This document shows positions 27,315 through 36,458 of a stretch of 63,835 nt of DNA, one piece after another. Every line of letters begins with the position of its first letter. Position 1 is the stretch's first letter. Below the pieces are notes generated by a model. It was not told where the DNA came from. It was given only the letters and a program-made list of their open reading frames with translations, and did no database searches. A program made the position numbers and the translations under genes. This DNA is from an uncultured bacterium (GTDB lineage: Bacteria; Spirochaetota; UBA4802; UB4802), in NCBI GenBank assembly GCA_937920495.1, contig CALEUQ010000044.1, positions 1 through 63,835 of the forward strand, written 5' to 3'.

Positions 27315-30300
27315 ATGGAACGTGATATTCTGCAATCAATTAAACTGGAGCTTACCAAAAATCTTAAATTTACGCCATACTTTCGGATATGCCTGCACCC
27401 TTTTATTGCACAATCCAAAAGCGATATTGCCCATAATATCCTGAGTGCAGAATTATCTGCAGAGCCCGCTATTCGCCTCAGTGCAATACGGAGCATAACA
27501 CAGCATAAACGGCCGGGATTTACAGACGTCTTCCACACCTTATTTCAGGAGCCAATTACCAATGAAGAAAAGATACTGATCTGCATATATCTATCAACGT
27601 ACGGGAATAAGCAGACAATAGAAATTCTTAATAATTATATTATGCATAATTTCAATAAAGAGTCTAATTTTTCAATTGTAATACAGTGCCTGGAAACGCT
27701 GAGAATATTAAAGCATCCTGACAACAATCTCCTTGCCACATTGAAAAGTATACTTAATGAAACGAGCACACATGAAATAATCAAGTATTACGCAATACGT
27801 ACATTATCAATTTTCAATGATATACATTTACTTACTTCATTAAACAACCAAAACGAATATACCCTCATGGGAATTTTTGATGCAATTTCATTTATAAGCA
27901 GTTCCATTACCCAATTGACTCAGAAAGATGGATCATCTGCTTCATCAGGTGAAGAAAATCTTATTATTGAACTCAGGGTCTTTTTATCCAGGATGCTCTC
28001 CCATTTTGACCAATTTCCAACTCCGGTAAAAATTTCATGTTTACACGCTCTTATCGCATCCAAACACAGAGAAACCAATGATTATATATTAAAAATACTC
28101 AGTGGCCAAAATGAAAATGACAAAGAAGAACTACTCCTGTTACTCCAGCATACCATCATGGAGGTACGAGATCCGGAGCCTTTAATAAGAGCTCTCATAT
28201 CGCTTGGTTCTATATCGCCCCATCATAATACAATAATTGTTGATACCATCATAAATTATTTTGAATCGTTTCAAAACGACAGAAGCAGTACATTACTTAA
28301 GGATAAACTTTTTAATTATTTTACTGTCACATTGGATTCCTTTTTTGAAATTTATAGAAAAAACTACATGATATCAGATGTAGAAGAGAAAAACTATCCT
28401 GAAATCTTTAAAGGAGTAAGGAATTTTTTATTATCAAAACTTAACCCACAAATTTTAAACAGGATTATCTACTATCTGAAAAATGAAAAAAACGATGAAA
28501 TACATAATATTATCACTCTTTTAACATCATATGTGCCCTTTATCGACAGCACACAAAGAGACCAATTTTCCTCATTGATTGAATTGCTTTATGAGAGTAA
28601 CCCCAAAACCAGAGAAATTACTGCTTCACGTCTGGAAACAATTGACTTTGAAAAAAGATTTTTGCAGGAACGGATTATCAGGTTGTGCAATATAATAGCC
28701 CGGTTACATATTCAATCAGCTGCACCACTTCTTGTAAAAATATACAATTACCTTAAGAAGTATCGTGATGAAAAACTATTCGATGCATGTATACATACAT
28801 TATCAAGTATGCAATACCCGTATATGCTGGGGGAACTGGAATTAATGGTATTATCAGGCGACCCTAAGAGTCAGGTCCTTGCACTTCACTACCTTGGACA
28901 CTATACAGACCAGCAGGCAGCTTCCATTCTTTTTGAACTTTTGAATAATGCAGGGAATCTTGATCCTGCGGTGACAGCTACAGCGTTAGATCTTTTATTA
29001 CAAACAGAAACCACTCAATATAAAAGTTCTATTGAAATCCTTAAAAATATTGTTATGACATGCACCGATATAAACATTAAGCAACCCGCAATTCTTAATA
29101 TTGGCCACTGCGGCGATGAAAAAGAAATAGAGTGGCTTATTACACTTTTTGCTGAAACAAACGAACTACCTTTAAAAGAAACAATATTACAATCAATAGG
29201 AAGTATCATACCGCGCTTACGGGATTTTAATAAACGGGCATTGGTCCAGTTCCTCATAGATTGCATGAAGGAATCAGGGATTCGTATCCGTATTTATGCA
29301 ACTGCACTATTGTTACAGCTCAACAACAAGGATGTTGAACGGTATATTAAAGAAATGTTAATCATAAAAAACAGGGACATTCAGATAGAAATGCTATATG
29401 TATTCAATAATTACAATATTCCTGAATTTGCATATTTTTTATTATCATTAGTACAGGAAGAATATTCAATTGGTTATGAAACAATATCAATACTACAGAA
29501 TCTACCCGCTGACATTTCTGACGACATTGTCAACTTTATTGGTAACCTCTATAGGAAGCATGGTATTAATATCTCTCAGTCTACATCAAGTGTAACAATT
29601 AAACCAGGCAAAATTGATATGTTAAGGGATTTTTTCATTGTTACAATGAAGCTATACCAAAATCCCAATCCGGTTTTGCTTGAAGAACTTGTGGCCTCAC
29701 TCAATACGATACACGCACTCATCCTGAATCACTGCAAACAAAACAACCTCATAATTCATACTCTTTTACCTGGTGTAGTTACAGTGTATTCTAATAATCC
29801 TTTGAATGTTGCTGATACCCTTATTGCTATCGCACAAAATATACGGCACCATAATGTTACCGCTCACACACCATGTAAGGCTATGATTCAATCCTATTAC
29901 GCAAAAGTAATCCAATTTGGACAGGATATTATAATAGTATCCAGTGAAAAATATACCCATAATATTCTGTACAACTATGCTATCATTGATGAAAATCTAA
30001 AATCTGAACTACATGATGAATTTACCTGTAATCCTTTACCATACATATTTGCCAATCCCACACATATTCCACTGTATTATTTATCCAATAAGAAGAATTC
30101 ATTTATTGAAGCTCAGAGAGCCCTTGACCAGATTATCATGAATCAGAAAACAAAAAAAGAAAAAGAACAGGAATTGATTGATGAAATAAAAAAAAGAAAA
30201 ATTCAGATTCAATCACAAAGCTCTGCCGATTATCTTGCAACCCTTGAAAGAGTTAACGGAATACTGCGCAGCGAAATAAATGAAATTAATAAATACATAC

Positions 30301-30404
30301 AAAAAAGAAGTATGGACCGAGAGCTCAATACTCAGGTGTCCAGAATGCTTGATAACTTACAGAAAAAAATATTTTTAGAGATATCAGGTTTAATCATGAA
30401 GTGA
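27315..30404 (+). CDS. Large HEAT-repeat-like cytoplasmic protein
   Basis: The protein (1029 residues from ATG 27315; a GTG at 27300 is in frame) has no signal peptide. Most of it is repeated helix pairs of about 35-40 residues of HEAT/PBS-lyase type, for example LSAEPAIRLSAIRSI, SGDPKSQVLALHYLGHY and SGIRIRIYATALLLQL. Near the C-terminus there is a long coiled coil (QKTKKEKEQELIDEIKKRKI and after). Such solenoids usually scaffold protein complexes. No enzymatic domain is recognised. It is transcribed divergently from rimP and is convergent with the TPR gene, so it is probably monocistronic. Confidence 0.8.
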   Translation: MERDILQSIKLELTKNLKFTPYFRICLHPFIAQSKSDIAHNILSAELSAEPAIRLSAIRSITQHKRPGFTDVFHTLFQEPITNEEKILICIYLSTYGNKQTIEILNNYIMHNFNKESNFSIVIQCLETLRILKHPDNNLLATLKSILNETSTHEIIKYYAIRTLSIFNDIHLLTSLNNQNEYTLMGIFDAISFISSSITQLTQKDGSSASSGEENLIIELRVFLSRMLSHFDQFPTPVKISCLHALIASKHRETNDYILKILSGQNENDKEELLLLLQHTIMEVRDPEPLIRALISLGSISPHHNTIIVDTIINYFESFQNDRSSTLLKDKLFNYFTVTLDSFFEIYRKNYMISDVEEKNYPEIFKGVRNFLLSKLNPQILNRIIYYLKNEKNDEIHNIITLLTSYVPFIDSTQRDQFSSLIELLYESNPKTREITASRLETIDFEKRFLQERIIRLCNIIARLHIQSAAPLLVKIYNYLKKYRDEKLFDACIHTLSSMQYPYMLGELELMVLSGDPKSQVLALHYLGHYTDQQAASILFELLNNAGNLDPAVTATALDLLLQTETTQYKSSIEILKNIVMTCTDINIKQPAILNIGHCGDEKEIEWLITLFAETNELPLKETILQSIGSIIPRLRDFNKRALVQFLIDCMKESGIRIRIYATALLLQLNNKDVERYIKEMLIIKNRDIQIEMLYVFNNYNIPEFAYFLLSLVQEEYSIGYETISILQNLPADISDDIVNFIGNLYRKHGINISQSTSSVTIKPGKIDMLRDFFIVTMKLYQNPNPVLLEELVASLNTIHALILNHCKQNNLIIHTLLPGVVTVYSNNPLNVADTLIAIAQNIRHHNVTAHTPCKAMIQSYYAKVIQFGQDIIIVSSEKYTHNILYNYAIIDENLKSELHDEFTCNPLPYIFANPTHIPLYYLSNKKNSFIEAQRALDQIIMNQKTKKEKEQELIDEIKKRKIQIQSQSSADYLATLERVNGILRSEINEINKYIQKRSMDRELNTQVSRMLDNLQKKIFLEISGLIMK

Positions 30405-30449
30405 TTTATTGCTCTTTTATGTAACATACGTATGAAAATCAGTTCATTA

Positions 30450-31301
30450 TTATTCAACATGTTCCAGTTCGGCAAACTGACGCGAAAGATTCATCTTATG
30501 TTCAATTAAGGCGTATGAATGCGTAAGGAAAAACACATCGTTTTTAAACTGCAATAATTTTTCATATTGCTCATACGCTGTTTTATAATCCTTCAACTTG
30601 AAGGAGCTTTCGGCAAAATAATAATGATAGGCCTTGTCATAATCTTTTTTTGCCACATCTATTGATTTAAGCCAGATAAGCGCTTTGTAAAACTCACCTT
30701 TTTTAAAATGGATTTTAGCAAAGCCAATCACCGCATCAGGATACTGTGGATTTATTTTTAACGCAGCATCAAAATATCGTCTGGCCAATTCCAGCTGATT
30801 GCGCTCAACATAGATGTTACCAATTTTTATTAGTGCCGTTAGCTCTTTGCGGTTAATCTTTAAAGCTTTTCTAAATAAAAGTAGCGCATCCCCTTCTCTT
30901 CCTGTGAGCGCATACAATTCACCTATGAGAATATATATCCTGGGATTTTCGGGCACAATGTGCATTGCCTTTTCAAGATATATGCGGGCAGCATCATATT
31001 CTCTTTTACGCATAAACGCAATACCGCAATTATATAAAAACGGATAAAACAATGGAGCATGCTGTAATCCTTCCTGTAATATCTCTATGGCACCTTCAAG
31101 ATCATTTACTACAATCCTCTGGGCACCTTTGTTATTATGCAGCGCTACTTCAGTGTTGCCCGTGCAAAAGAGCACACCATCCTTTTCATAAATGGTATAT
31201 TCTTTATTTTGTGCGATAGTTACTGTAAATTCATCAATAGCAAAAAAAACGCTACAACATAATAGGGCAACTATTGCTATCTTCAATGGTAGAGAAAGCA
31301 T
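30450..31301 (-). CDS. Exported TPR-repeat protein
   Basis: This 283-residue protein has an N-terminal signal or anchor (LKIAIVALLCCSVFFAI, residues 6-22), then about five tetratricopeptide repeats (PLFYPFLYNCGIAFMRKREY, NPRIYILIGELYALTGREGD, QYPDAVIGFAKIHFKKGEFY and others). TPR arrays mediate protein-protein contacts. The location is probably the periplasmic face. It overlaps the ABC ATPase gene by 19 nt and has AAGGTGGC before its ATG, so the two are co-translated, though a functional link is not evident. Confidence 0.82.
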   Translation of the reverse strand: MLSLPLKIAIVALLCCSVFFAIDEFTVTIAQNKEYTIYEKDGVLFCTGNTEVALHNNKGAQRIVVNDLEGAIEILQEGLQHAPLFYPFLYNCGIAFMRKREYDAARIYLEKAMHIVPENPRIYILIGELYALTGREGDALLLFRKALKINRKELTALIKIGNIYVERNQLELARRYFDAALKINPQYPDAVIGFAKIHFKKGEFYKALIWLKSIDVAKKDYDKAYHYYFAESSFKLKDYKTAYEQYEKLLQFKNDVFFLTHSYALIEHKMNLSRQFAELEHVE

Positions 31302-32248
31302 GCCACCTTAGCTCCGTTCACTGTAACTGTTGCAGGGTACGCTTCCCTGCACACAGGCATTGCATACCGACACCGTGGATGAAAATGGCACCCTTGCGGA
31401 GGATTTTCAGGAGAAGGTATCTCCCCCTTCACAACTGAAAATGAATGTTTGGAAGGTTTTATATCAGGAATTGAAGCAAGTAGACTCTGTGTGTACGGAT
31501 GAAGTGGTTTTTTATAAAGTTTATCTGAAACATTTTCTTCAACAATTTTGCCAAGATACATAACCCCTACCCTGGTGCTTATATGTTTTACAACCGCCAA
31601 GTTATGTGCAACAAAAAGATATGCAACCCCTAATGTTTCCTGAATATCCCGCAATAAATTTAGAATCTGTCCCTGAATGGAAACATCAAGCGCCGATATT
31701 GGTTCATCAAGAACAATAAATGAAGGGCTGAGTGCCAGAGCTCTGGCAATGCAAATACGCTGTCGCTGTCCTCCGCTAAACTCGTGAGGATATCGAGAAG
31801 CATGTCCTGCTTCAAGGCCAACCATCTGCAACAGATTATATGTTTTTTCTTTTACTTCTTCCTTTGAAAGATTTTCATGAATACGCAGGGATTCGGATAT
31901 AATCTTTTCAACTGTCATGCGCGGATTAAGGGAGCCATACGGATCCTGAAACACTATCTGCATATTTTTTCTAAACTTTCGCAAAACGTCTTTTGATAAT
32001 GTATGCAATGGTGTATTCAGAATAACTATCTCCCCGCTATCAGGCTCTATGAGGCGAAGTAACGTACGCGCAAGCGTTGTTTTACCGCATCCGCTTTCAC
32101 CCACAAGCCCATAGGTAGTCCCCTTAATTACAGACAAACTAACGTTATCAACTGCTTTAACAATGGATTTCTTCCCAAAAGCAGCCTTCTTCATGGTAAA
32201 GGTCTTGGCAATATCGCGTGCCTGTACAACATAATTGTCATTTCCCAT
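31283..32248 (-). CDS. Oligopeptide/dipeptide-type ABC transporter ATPase (OppF/DppF-like), orphan
   Basis: From ATG 32248 the protein has 321 residues. Walker A is GESGCGKTT, the Q-loop is QIVFQDPYGSLNPRM, the signature is FSGGQRQRICIARAL and Walker B is FIVLDEPISALD. The C-terminal oligopeptide-transporter extension includes GCHFHPRCRYAMPVC, whose cysteines are typical of Opp/Dpp ATPases that bind an iron-sulfur cluster. Normally it works with OppB, OppC, OppD and a binding protein, none of which is in this window. The open frame extends 25 codons upstream into a palindromic repeat element, and those codons are probably not translated. Confidence 0.9.
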   Translation of the reverse strand: MGNDNYVVQARDIAKTFTMKKAAFGKKSIVKAVDNVSLSVIKGTTYGLVGESGCGKTTLARTLLRLIEPDSGEIVILNTPLHTLSKDVLRKFRKNMQIVFQDPYGSLNPRMTVEKIISESLRIHENLSKEEVKEKTYNLLQMVGLEAGHASRYPHEFSGGQRQRICIARALALSPSFIVLDEPISALDVSIQGQILNLLRDIQETLGVAYLFVAHNLAVVKHISTRVGVMYLGKIVEENVSDKLYKKPLHPYTQSLLASIPDIKPSKHSFSVVKGEIPSPENPPQGCHFHPRCRYAMPVCREAYPATVTVNGAKVACFLYH

Positions 32249-32297
32249 TAGTGAATAATTATCTCCATCAATAATATGTTTGCACTCTATCAACAAG

Positions 32298-32397
32298 ATC
32301 CTGGATCTAATCCAGGATGACATAGTGGTGTCATTTTGAGCTGACAGCCTTTCCCGACGTAAGTCGGGACCTGTCCCGATGCCACTCGGGGTACAGG
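32298..32397. repeat. Composite palindromic repeat element (three hairpins)
   Basis: Three adjacent inverted repeats are seen: ATCCTGGAT/ATCCAGGAT (9-bp stem, 3-nt loop, 32298-32318); TCCCGAC/GTCGGGA (7 bp, 4-nt loop, 32352-32369); and CCTGTCCCGA/TCGGG-gt-ACAGG (10 bp with a 2-nt bulge, 32370-32397). The second stem recurs at 57776-57793, and the CCAGGATGACA string recurs at 118-150. This is the style of dispersed REP- or RPE-like intergenic palindromes. It carries no gene of its own. Confidence 0.75.
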
Positions 32398-32640
32398 ATG
32401 ACGCAGTATTGAATCAAGCATGACTTCCTGAAACCCATATTACAACCGTTGTATACAAAAATAGCATAACTTATGTTATGATAAAACATCAAGAATATGC
32501 CTTGTCAATATAAAAATAATTGAATAATTATCTATTTGGATTAATATTATAATAGCGTCATACAATTGAACTTGAACGATGAGTACCTGTTACAGACATG
32601 ATATATAGTGTATGATTCACAACAAAGGAGCAACATTAAT
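32398..32640. other. Upstream region of the TPR lipoprotein gene
   Basis: No gene is seen. It contains an inverted repeat CATAAC/GTTATG near 32464-32479 and a consensus -10 TATAAT at 32548-32553 without a well-spaced -35. AAAGGAG lies 10 nt before the lipoprotein ATG. Confidence 0.35.
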
Positions 32641-33684
32641 ATGAAGAACTTACCGGTACAAAGAATATATTCGTTATTATTACTTTTAATACTGATAATA
32701 CTGACAACAAGCCTTGGTTGTGCCACCATATATCAGCAGCAAAAGAAGAAAATGAATGAAAATTATACTGAGGGCATACAACTGTATAAAAAGGGAGATT
32801 ATACACAGGCAAAGGAGCGTTTTGAAACCGTGCTGTCCATTGATCCTGAGCACACCGGTGCTCGACAATATTTAATTATTACCACAGAAGCCCTTCAGAA
32901 ACGTGCACAAAAATATTATGATGCAGGTATGAATTATAAGCGAAAGGGTGATCTGGAGAATGCACTGGCACAATTTCTTGAAGCTGAAAAACGTGATCCA
33001 GGCTATAAAGATGTTAAAGCACAAATCGAAAATATCCGTAATTCAAACTATGGCAGGAAAAAATATGACTATTACTACTCCACTGCTAAAAAACAATTCG
33101 AAAAAAAACAATATATAGATGCGTACAAAACTGCTCATAAGGCAGAGCTGTATAATCCAGAAAGCCTGGAATTATCAGCATTAAAAACACGCATTAAAAA
33201 TCAATTGGAAAGTGCTTCCTATCCTTATACTTCCAAAGCTTTAGAAGCACGTAAAAAGAATAAATTTGAAGTTGCAAAGACATACTGTAACAAAGCATTA
33301 AACGTGAATCCATGGGATGAAAAGGCAAAGAACATTCTTAAAGATATCACCAGAATGGAAACTCTAAATGAACTATATGCCAGTGGTGAAAAAGCATATC
33401 ACAGGGGTGACCTTATCACAGCGTACCGGTTATTTAAAAGATTAGATAATGAAGAGCCAGGGTATAAAAACACATCTAATTACATAACAACCATAAAATC
33501 AAAACTGGAAGGCAATATCAATACCTACTACAATAATGGTATAACATATTACGAACAGGATAATTTTGAAGCAGCCATTGCTGAATGGGATAAAGTACTA
33601 CTAATAGACCCTGACCACAAGAAAGCACGGGAATACCGTGAAAGGGCTGTTGCCAAAATGGAATTGCAAAAAACATTACGGTAA
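32641..33684 (+). CDS. TPR-repeat lipoprotein
   Basis: From ATG 32641 the protein has 347 residues. A long hydrophobic signal (IYSLLLLLILIILTTSLGC) ends in a lipobox (TSLGC), so it should be lipid-anchored. The body consists of TPR-like repeats (YTEGIQLYKKGDYTQAKERF, YYDAGMNYKRKGDLENALAQ, YASGEKAYHRGDLITAYRLF, YYNNGITYYEQDNFEAAIAE). Many spirochaetal TPR lipoproteins are envelope assembly scaffolds; the partner here is unknown. It is monocistronic. Confidence 0.85.
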   Translation: MKNLPVQRIYSLLLLLILIILTTSLGCATIYQQQKKKMNENYTEGIQLYKKGDYTQAKERFETVLSIDPEHTGARQYLIITTEALQKRAQKYYDAGMNYKRKGDLENALAQFLEAEKRDPGYKDVKAQIENIRNSNYGRKKYDYYYSTAKKQFEKKQYIDAYKTAHKAELYNPESLELSALKTRIKNQLESASYPYTSKALEARKKNKFEVAKTYCNKALNVNPWDEKAKNILKDITRMETLNELYASGEKAYHRGDLITAYRLFKRLDNEEPGYKNTSNYITTIKSKLEGNINTYYNNGITYYEQDNFEAAIAEWDKVLLIDPDHKKAREYRERAVAKMELQKTLR

Positions 33685-33704
33685 CAATATCACACCTCAT
33701 ATCC

Positions 33705-33730
33705 ATGCGCTGGATACATGCGCTGGATAC
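33705..33730. repeat. 13-bp tandem duplication
   Basis: The unit ATGCGCTGGATAC occurs twice in direct succession in the gap between two convergent genes, with ATCCA just before it able to pair with TGGAT. It may be a replication-slippage product. Confidence 0.7.
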
Positions 33731-33744
33731 ATGCATGTTACATA

Positions 33745-34935
33745 TTACATGACCTTGTGCAACGCTTTGCCTGATACCAGTTGTTTGACTCCCTCATCAA
33801 GCCCCTCCAGTGTAAGCTCAAACATGGGAAAGATATTCTTAATCATCCGGGTAGTCTGTATATAATCCCATGAGCGTCTGGGGATAGGATTCAGCCATAT
33901 TGAATTCTTAAATGTTTCACGTAATCGTTGCAACCATACTATTCCGGGTATATCGTTGTGGTACCAGTAGTCGATAGCTCCGTTGACCCACGTAAGCTCT
34001 GAAGGAGCCATCTCAGCATCACCAACAATGATGAGTTTATAATCTTTGTCAGCATTCTTTAAAAAATCTGCTGTGCTCACTGATTCCGAGCGTTCAATAT
34101 CCTTCCATAAGTCCTGATATACACAGTTATGAAAATAATAATATTTTAACTTGCTTATCTGAGATGATGCAGCCGAGAAAAGGCGTTCAACAAGACGCGC
34201 GTACGGTGTCATTGAGCCACCAACATCCATCAATAAAATGAGCTTTGATGCTTTTTTTTCCTTTTTTTTCCATATAAGCTCTAACTCGCCAGCATTGCGG
34301 CTTGTGGCATCAACTGTCTTTTCAACATCCAGCTTTTCCTCAGGCCCAATAGGCAATAGCGAACGCAGATGTGACAATGCCACCCTCATCTGCCGTGTAT
34401 CAAGAATTACCTGATTGGAATAATTCTTGAATTCACGTTTTTCTGCTATCTGCACTGCACTCTTGTGGCGGGATACGCCCTGCCCTATACGAATGCCTGC
34501 GGGATTATACCCCCATGCACCCTGTGTGGAACGGCCACCGGTACCAATAGCCTTATTGCCACCAACATGATTCTTATAATGACCCTGCCGCAGCTGCTCT
34601 TCAAAGTTTCTAAGAACCTCATCCAAATTCAGCTTTTCAATCTGACGCTTCTCCTCTTCGGTAAGGTGGAGCTCCTTTACTTTTTTAAGGCCTTCCAAAA
34701 TCTGTTCAAGGAGTTCATCTGTTGTTTCAACATCCTTGAATGTATCAAGAAATGCAATATCGTATCTATCGTAAAACACCTCATTTTTTACAAGTATAGC
34801 TCGCGCCATATAATAGAATTTGGTTAAGCTTGTATCATTCAGATTCAAAGCCAGTGCCTGGTGTAGCGCAATCCACTCATGAATTGAAACAGGCACACCC
34901 TGTGCTTTCAGGTTGAAGAAAAAATTAATAAACAT
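33745..34935 (-). CDS. von Willebrand factor A domain protein (CoxE-like)
   Basis: This 396-residue protein has an N-terminal helical region (about 1-190) and a C-terminal vWA domain with a MIDAS-like motif DVGGSMTPY and a later LIIVGDAEMAP strand. The architecture matches CoxE-like/YehP-type proteins that partner MoxR ATPases. The pair is thought to insert metals or remodel protein complexes as chaperones. It overlaps the MoxR gene by 11 nt, supporting the partnership. The client is unknown. Confidence 0.88.
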   Translation of the reverse strand: MFINFFFNLKAQGVPVSIHEWIALHQALALNLNDTSLTKFYYMARAILVKNEVFYDRYDIAFLDTFKDVETTDELLEQILEGLKKVKELHLTEEEKRQIEKLNLDEVLRNFEEQLRQGHYKNHVGGNKAIGTGGRSTQGAWGYNPAGIRIGQGVSRHKSAVQIAEKREFKNYSNQVILDTRQMRVALSHLRSLLPIGPEEKLDVEKTVDATSRNAGELELIWKKKEKKASKLILLMDVGGSMTPYARLVERLFSAASSQISKLKYYYFHNCVYQDLWKDIERSESVSTADFLKNADKDYKLIIVGDAEMAPSELTWVNGAIDYWYHNDIPGIVWLQRLRETFKNSIWLNPIPRRSWDYIQTTRMIKNIFPMFELTLEGLDEGVKQLVSGKALHKVM

Positions 34936-35779
34936 CGCGCGTCCTTATACTGCTGTTGTATGCATAGTGCGTCTTTCCTGAATTGAGTACAACATCAATA
35001 TCTTCTTTCTTCTTCAAAAGAGTGCCTATAAATGGTAGCTCATCTTCTATCTTTTTAATGGACACCCCGCCAACTATGAGAGCCTGAATCCAGTCAACAA
35101 GTTCACTGGTAGAAGGTTTTTTGCGCAACATGTCAAACTGACGTATCCAGTAAAATTTCTTTAAACATTCGCGCAAAAGTTTCTTTTCAATATCCGGGAA
35201 ATGTACCCTCACTATCTTTTCCATAAGCTCTTCATCAGGGAACGCTATATAATGGAATACACATCGCCGCAGGAATGGATCAGGTAACTCTTTTTCGCTA
35301 TTGGATGTAATAATAACAATGGGGCGGTGTTTTGCAGTTATTGTCTCACCTGTTTCAGGTATATAAAAATTCATTATGTCAAGCTCGTGCAAAAGGTCAT
35401 TGGGGAACTCAATGTCAGCTTTGTCAATTTCATCAATTAAGAGCACCACCTGCTCATCTGATGCAAAGGCCTCACCTAATTTGCCCAATTTAATATACTG
35501 CCTGATATTTGAAACATCTTTATCGCCAAAACGAGCATCGTTTAATCGCTGCACGGTATCATATACATAAAGCCCTTCCTGAGCTTTGGTTGTTGATTTA
35601 ATATTCCATACCAAAAGCCTTTTGCCCAATCCTTTGGCAATGGAATGAGCCAGCAAGGTTTTACCTGTGCCTGGCTCACCTTTTACCAAAAGCGGGCGCC
35701 CTAATGCTATTGCCACATTTACATTATCCTTTAGTTCCTGTGAAATAACATAATCCTGTGTTCCGGTAAAATAATTCAT
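34925..35779 (-). CDS. MoxR-family AAA+ ATPase
   Basis: The protein (284 residues from ATG 35779, with GAGG 6 nt upstream; the codon before it is an in-frame TTG) has Walker A GEPGTGKTLLAHS, Walker B VVLLIDEIDKADIEFPNDLLHELD, sensor I IVIITSNSEKELPD and an arginine-finger region FLRRCVFHYI. MoxR ATPases act with vWA proteins as assembly chaperones. The vWA partner gene overlaps its 3' end. Confidence 0.92.
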   Translation of the reverse strand: MNYFTGTQDYVISQELKDNVNVAIALGRPLLVKGEPGTGKTLLAHSIAKGLGKRLLVWNIKSTTKAQEGLYVYDTVQRLNDARFGDKDVSNIRQYIKLGKLGEAFASDEQVVLLIDEIDKADIEFPNDLLHELDIMNFYIPETGETITAKHRPIVIITSNSEKELPDPFLRRCVFHYIAFPDEELMEKIVRVHFPDIEKKLLRECLKKFYWIRQFDMLRKKPSTSELVDWIQALIVGGVSIKKIEDELPFIGTLLKKKEDIDVVLNSGKTHYAYNSSIRTRDVY

Positions 35780-35938
35780 CAATCACCTCAATTTACTTTT
35801 TTCTTACAATAGTTCATCAAAACAATGCACTATGTATGGCATATAGCCACTAAAAGCAGCTCACTGCCTTCCAATTGTAATAAATTGTAATATATATTAG
35901 TGTAGTGCAAAATTAGCTAAAAACAAAAAATTACACTG

Positions 35939-36334
35939 TTATGTTCCAATACACTGAACCATAACTTTTCGTGCACGAGGGCCGTCAAATTCACAGAAAA
36001 ATATACCCTGCCAGGTGCCCAGTTGCAAACGATTATTTTCAATGATTATTACAAGGGAACAACCAATCACAGAGGATTTGATATGCGCAGGTGAATTACC
36101 TTCAAGATGGGCAAAATGCAATGATTCCAGTTTAAGGTGCGATAGTCCCATAAGAATGTCTCTTGATACCGTAGGATCAGCATTTTCATTAATGGTTACT
36201 GCTGCAGTGGTATGCGGAATATACACACAGCATATCCCTCTTTTTACATCTTCTTTTGCAACTGCATCCGCAACTTGCGCAGTAATATCAATAAATTCCT
36301 CTTTGCGTGTAGTCTGAATTTGGAATGTAACCAT
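35939..36334 (-). CDS. YjbQ-family protein (UPF0047)
   Basis: The 131-residue single-domain protein shows the family signature: CCVYIPHTTAAVTINENADP, HAHIK-type SPAHIKSSVIGCSL, and LGTWQGIFFCEFDGPRARKV. YjbQ of E. coli has weak thiamine-phosphate synthase activity; the true role is uncertain. GAGGG lies 3 nt before the ATG. It is transcribed divergently from the 36459 gene. One octamer copy lies at 36139. Confidence 0.92.
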   Translation of the reverse strand: MVTFQIQTTRKEEFIDITAQVADAVAKEDVKRGICCVYIPHTTAAVTINENADPTVSRDILMGLSHLKLESLHFAHLEGNSPAHIKSSVIGCSLVIIIENNRLQLGTWQGIFFCEFDGPRARKVMVQCIGT

Positions 36335-36458
36335 AATCCCTCACCATTCGTATTCACAATTGAAAAAGCCTGCCTGAAATTTTCAAGTTATTTTCGCTGT
36401 ATAATATTGTTGACATACATATTATAGTACCCGTATATTTAACACAAAGAGTGGCCAA

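Noticed and set aside
33638-33865. Plus-strand ORF across the end of the vWA gene
   Set aside because: It runs antisense to a conserved gene and includes the tandem repeat; no protein-like features.
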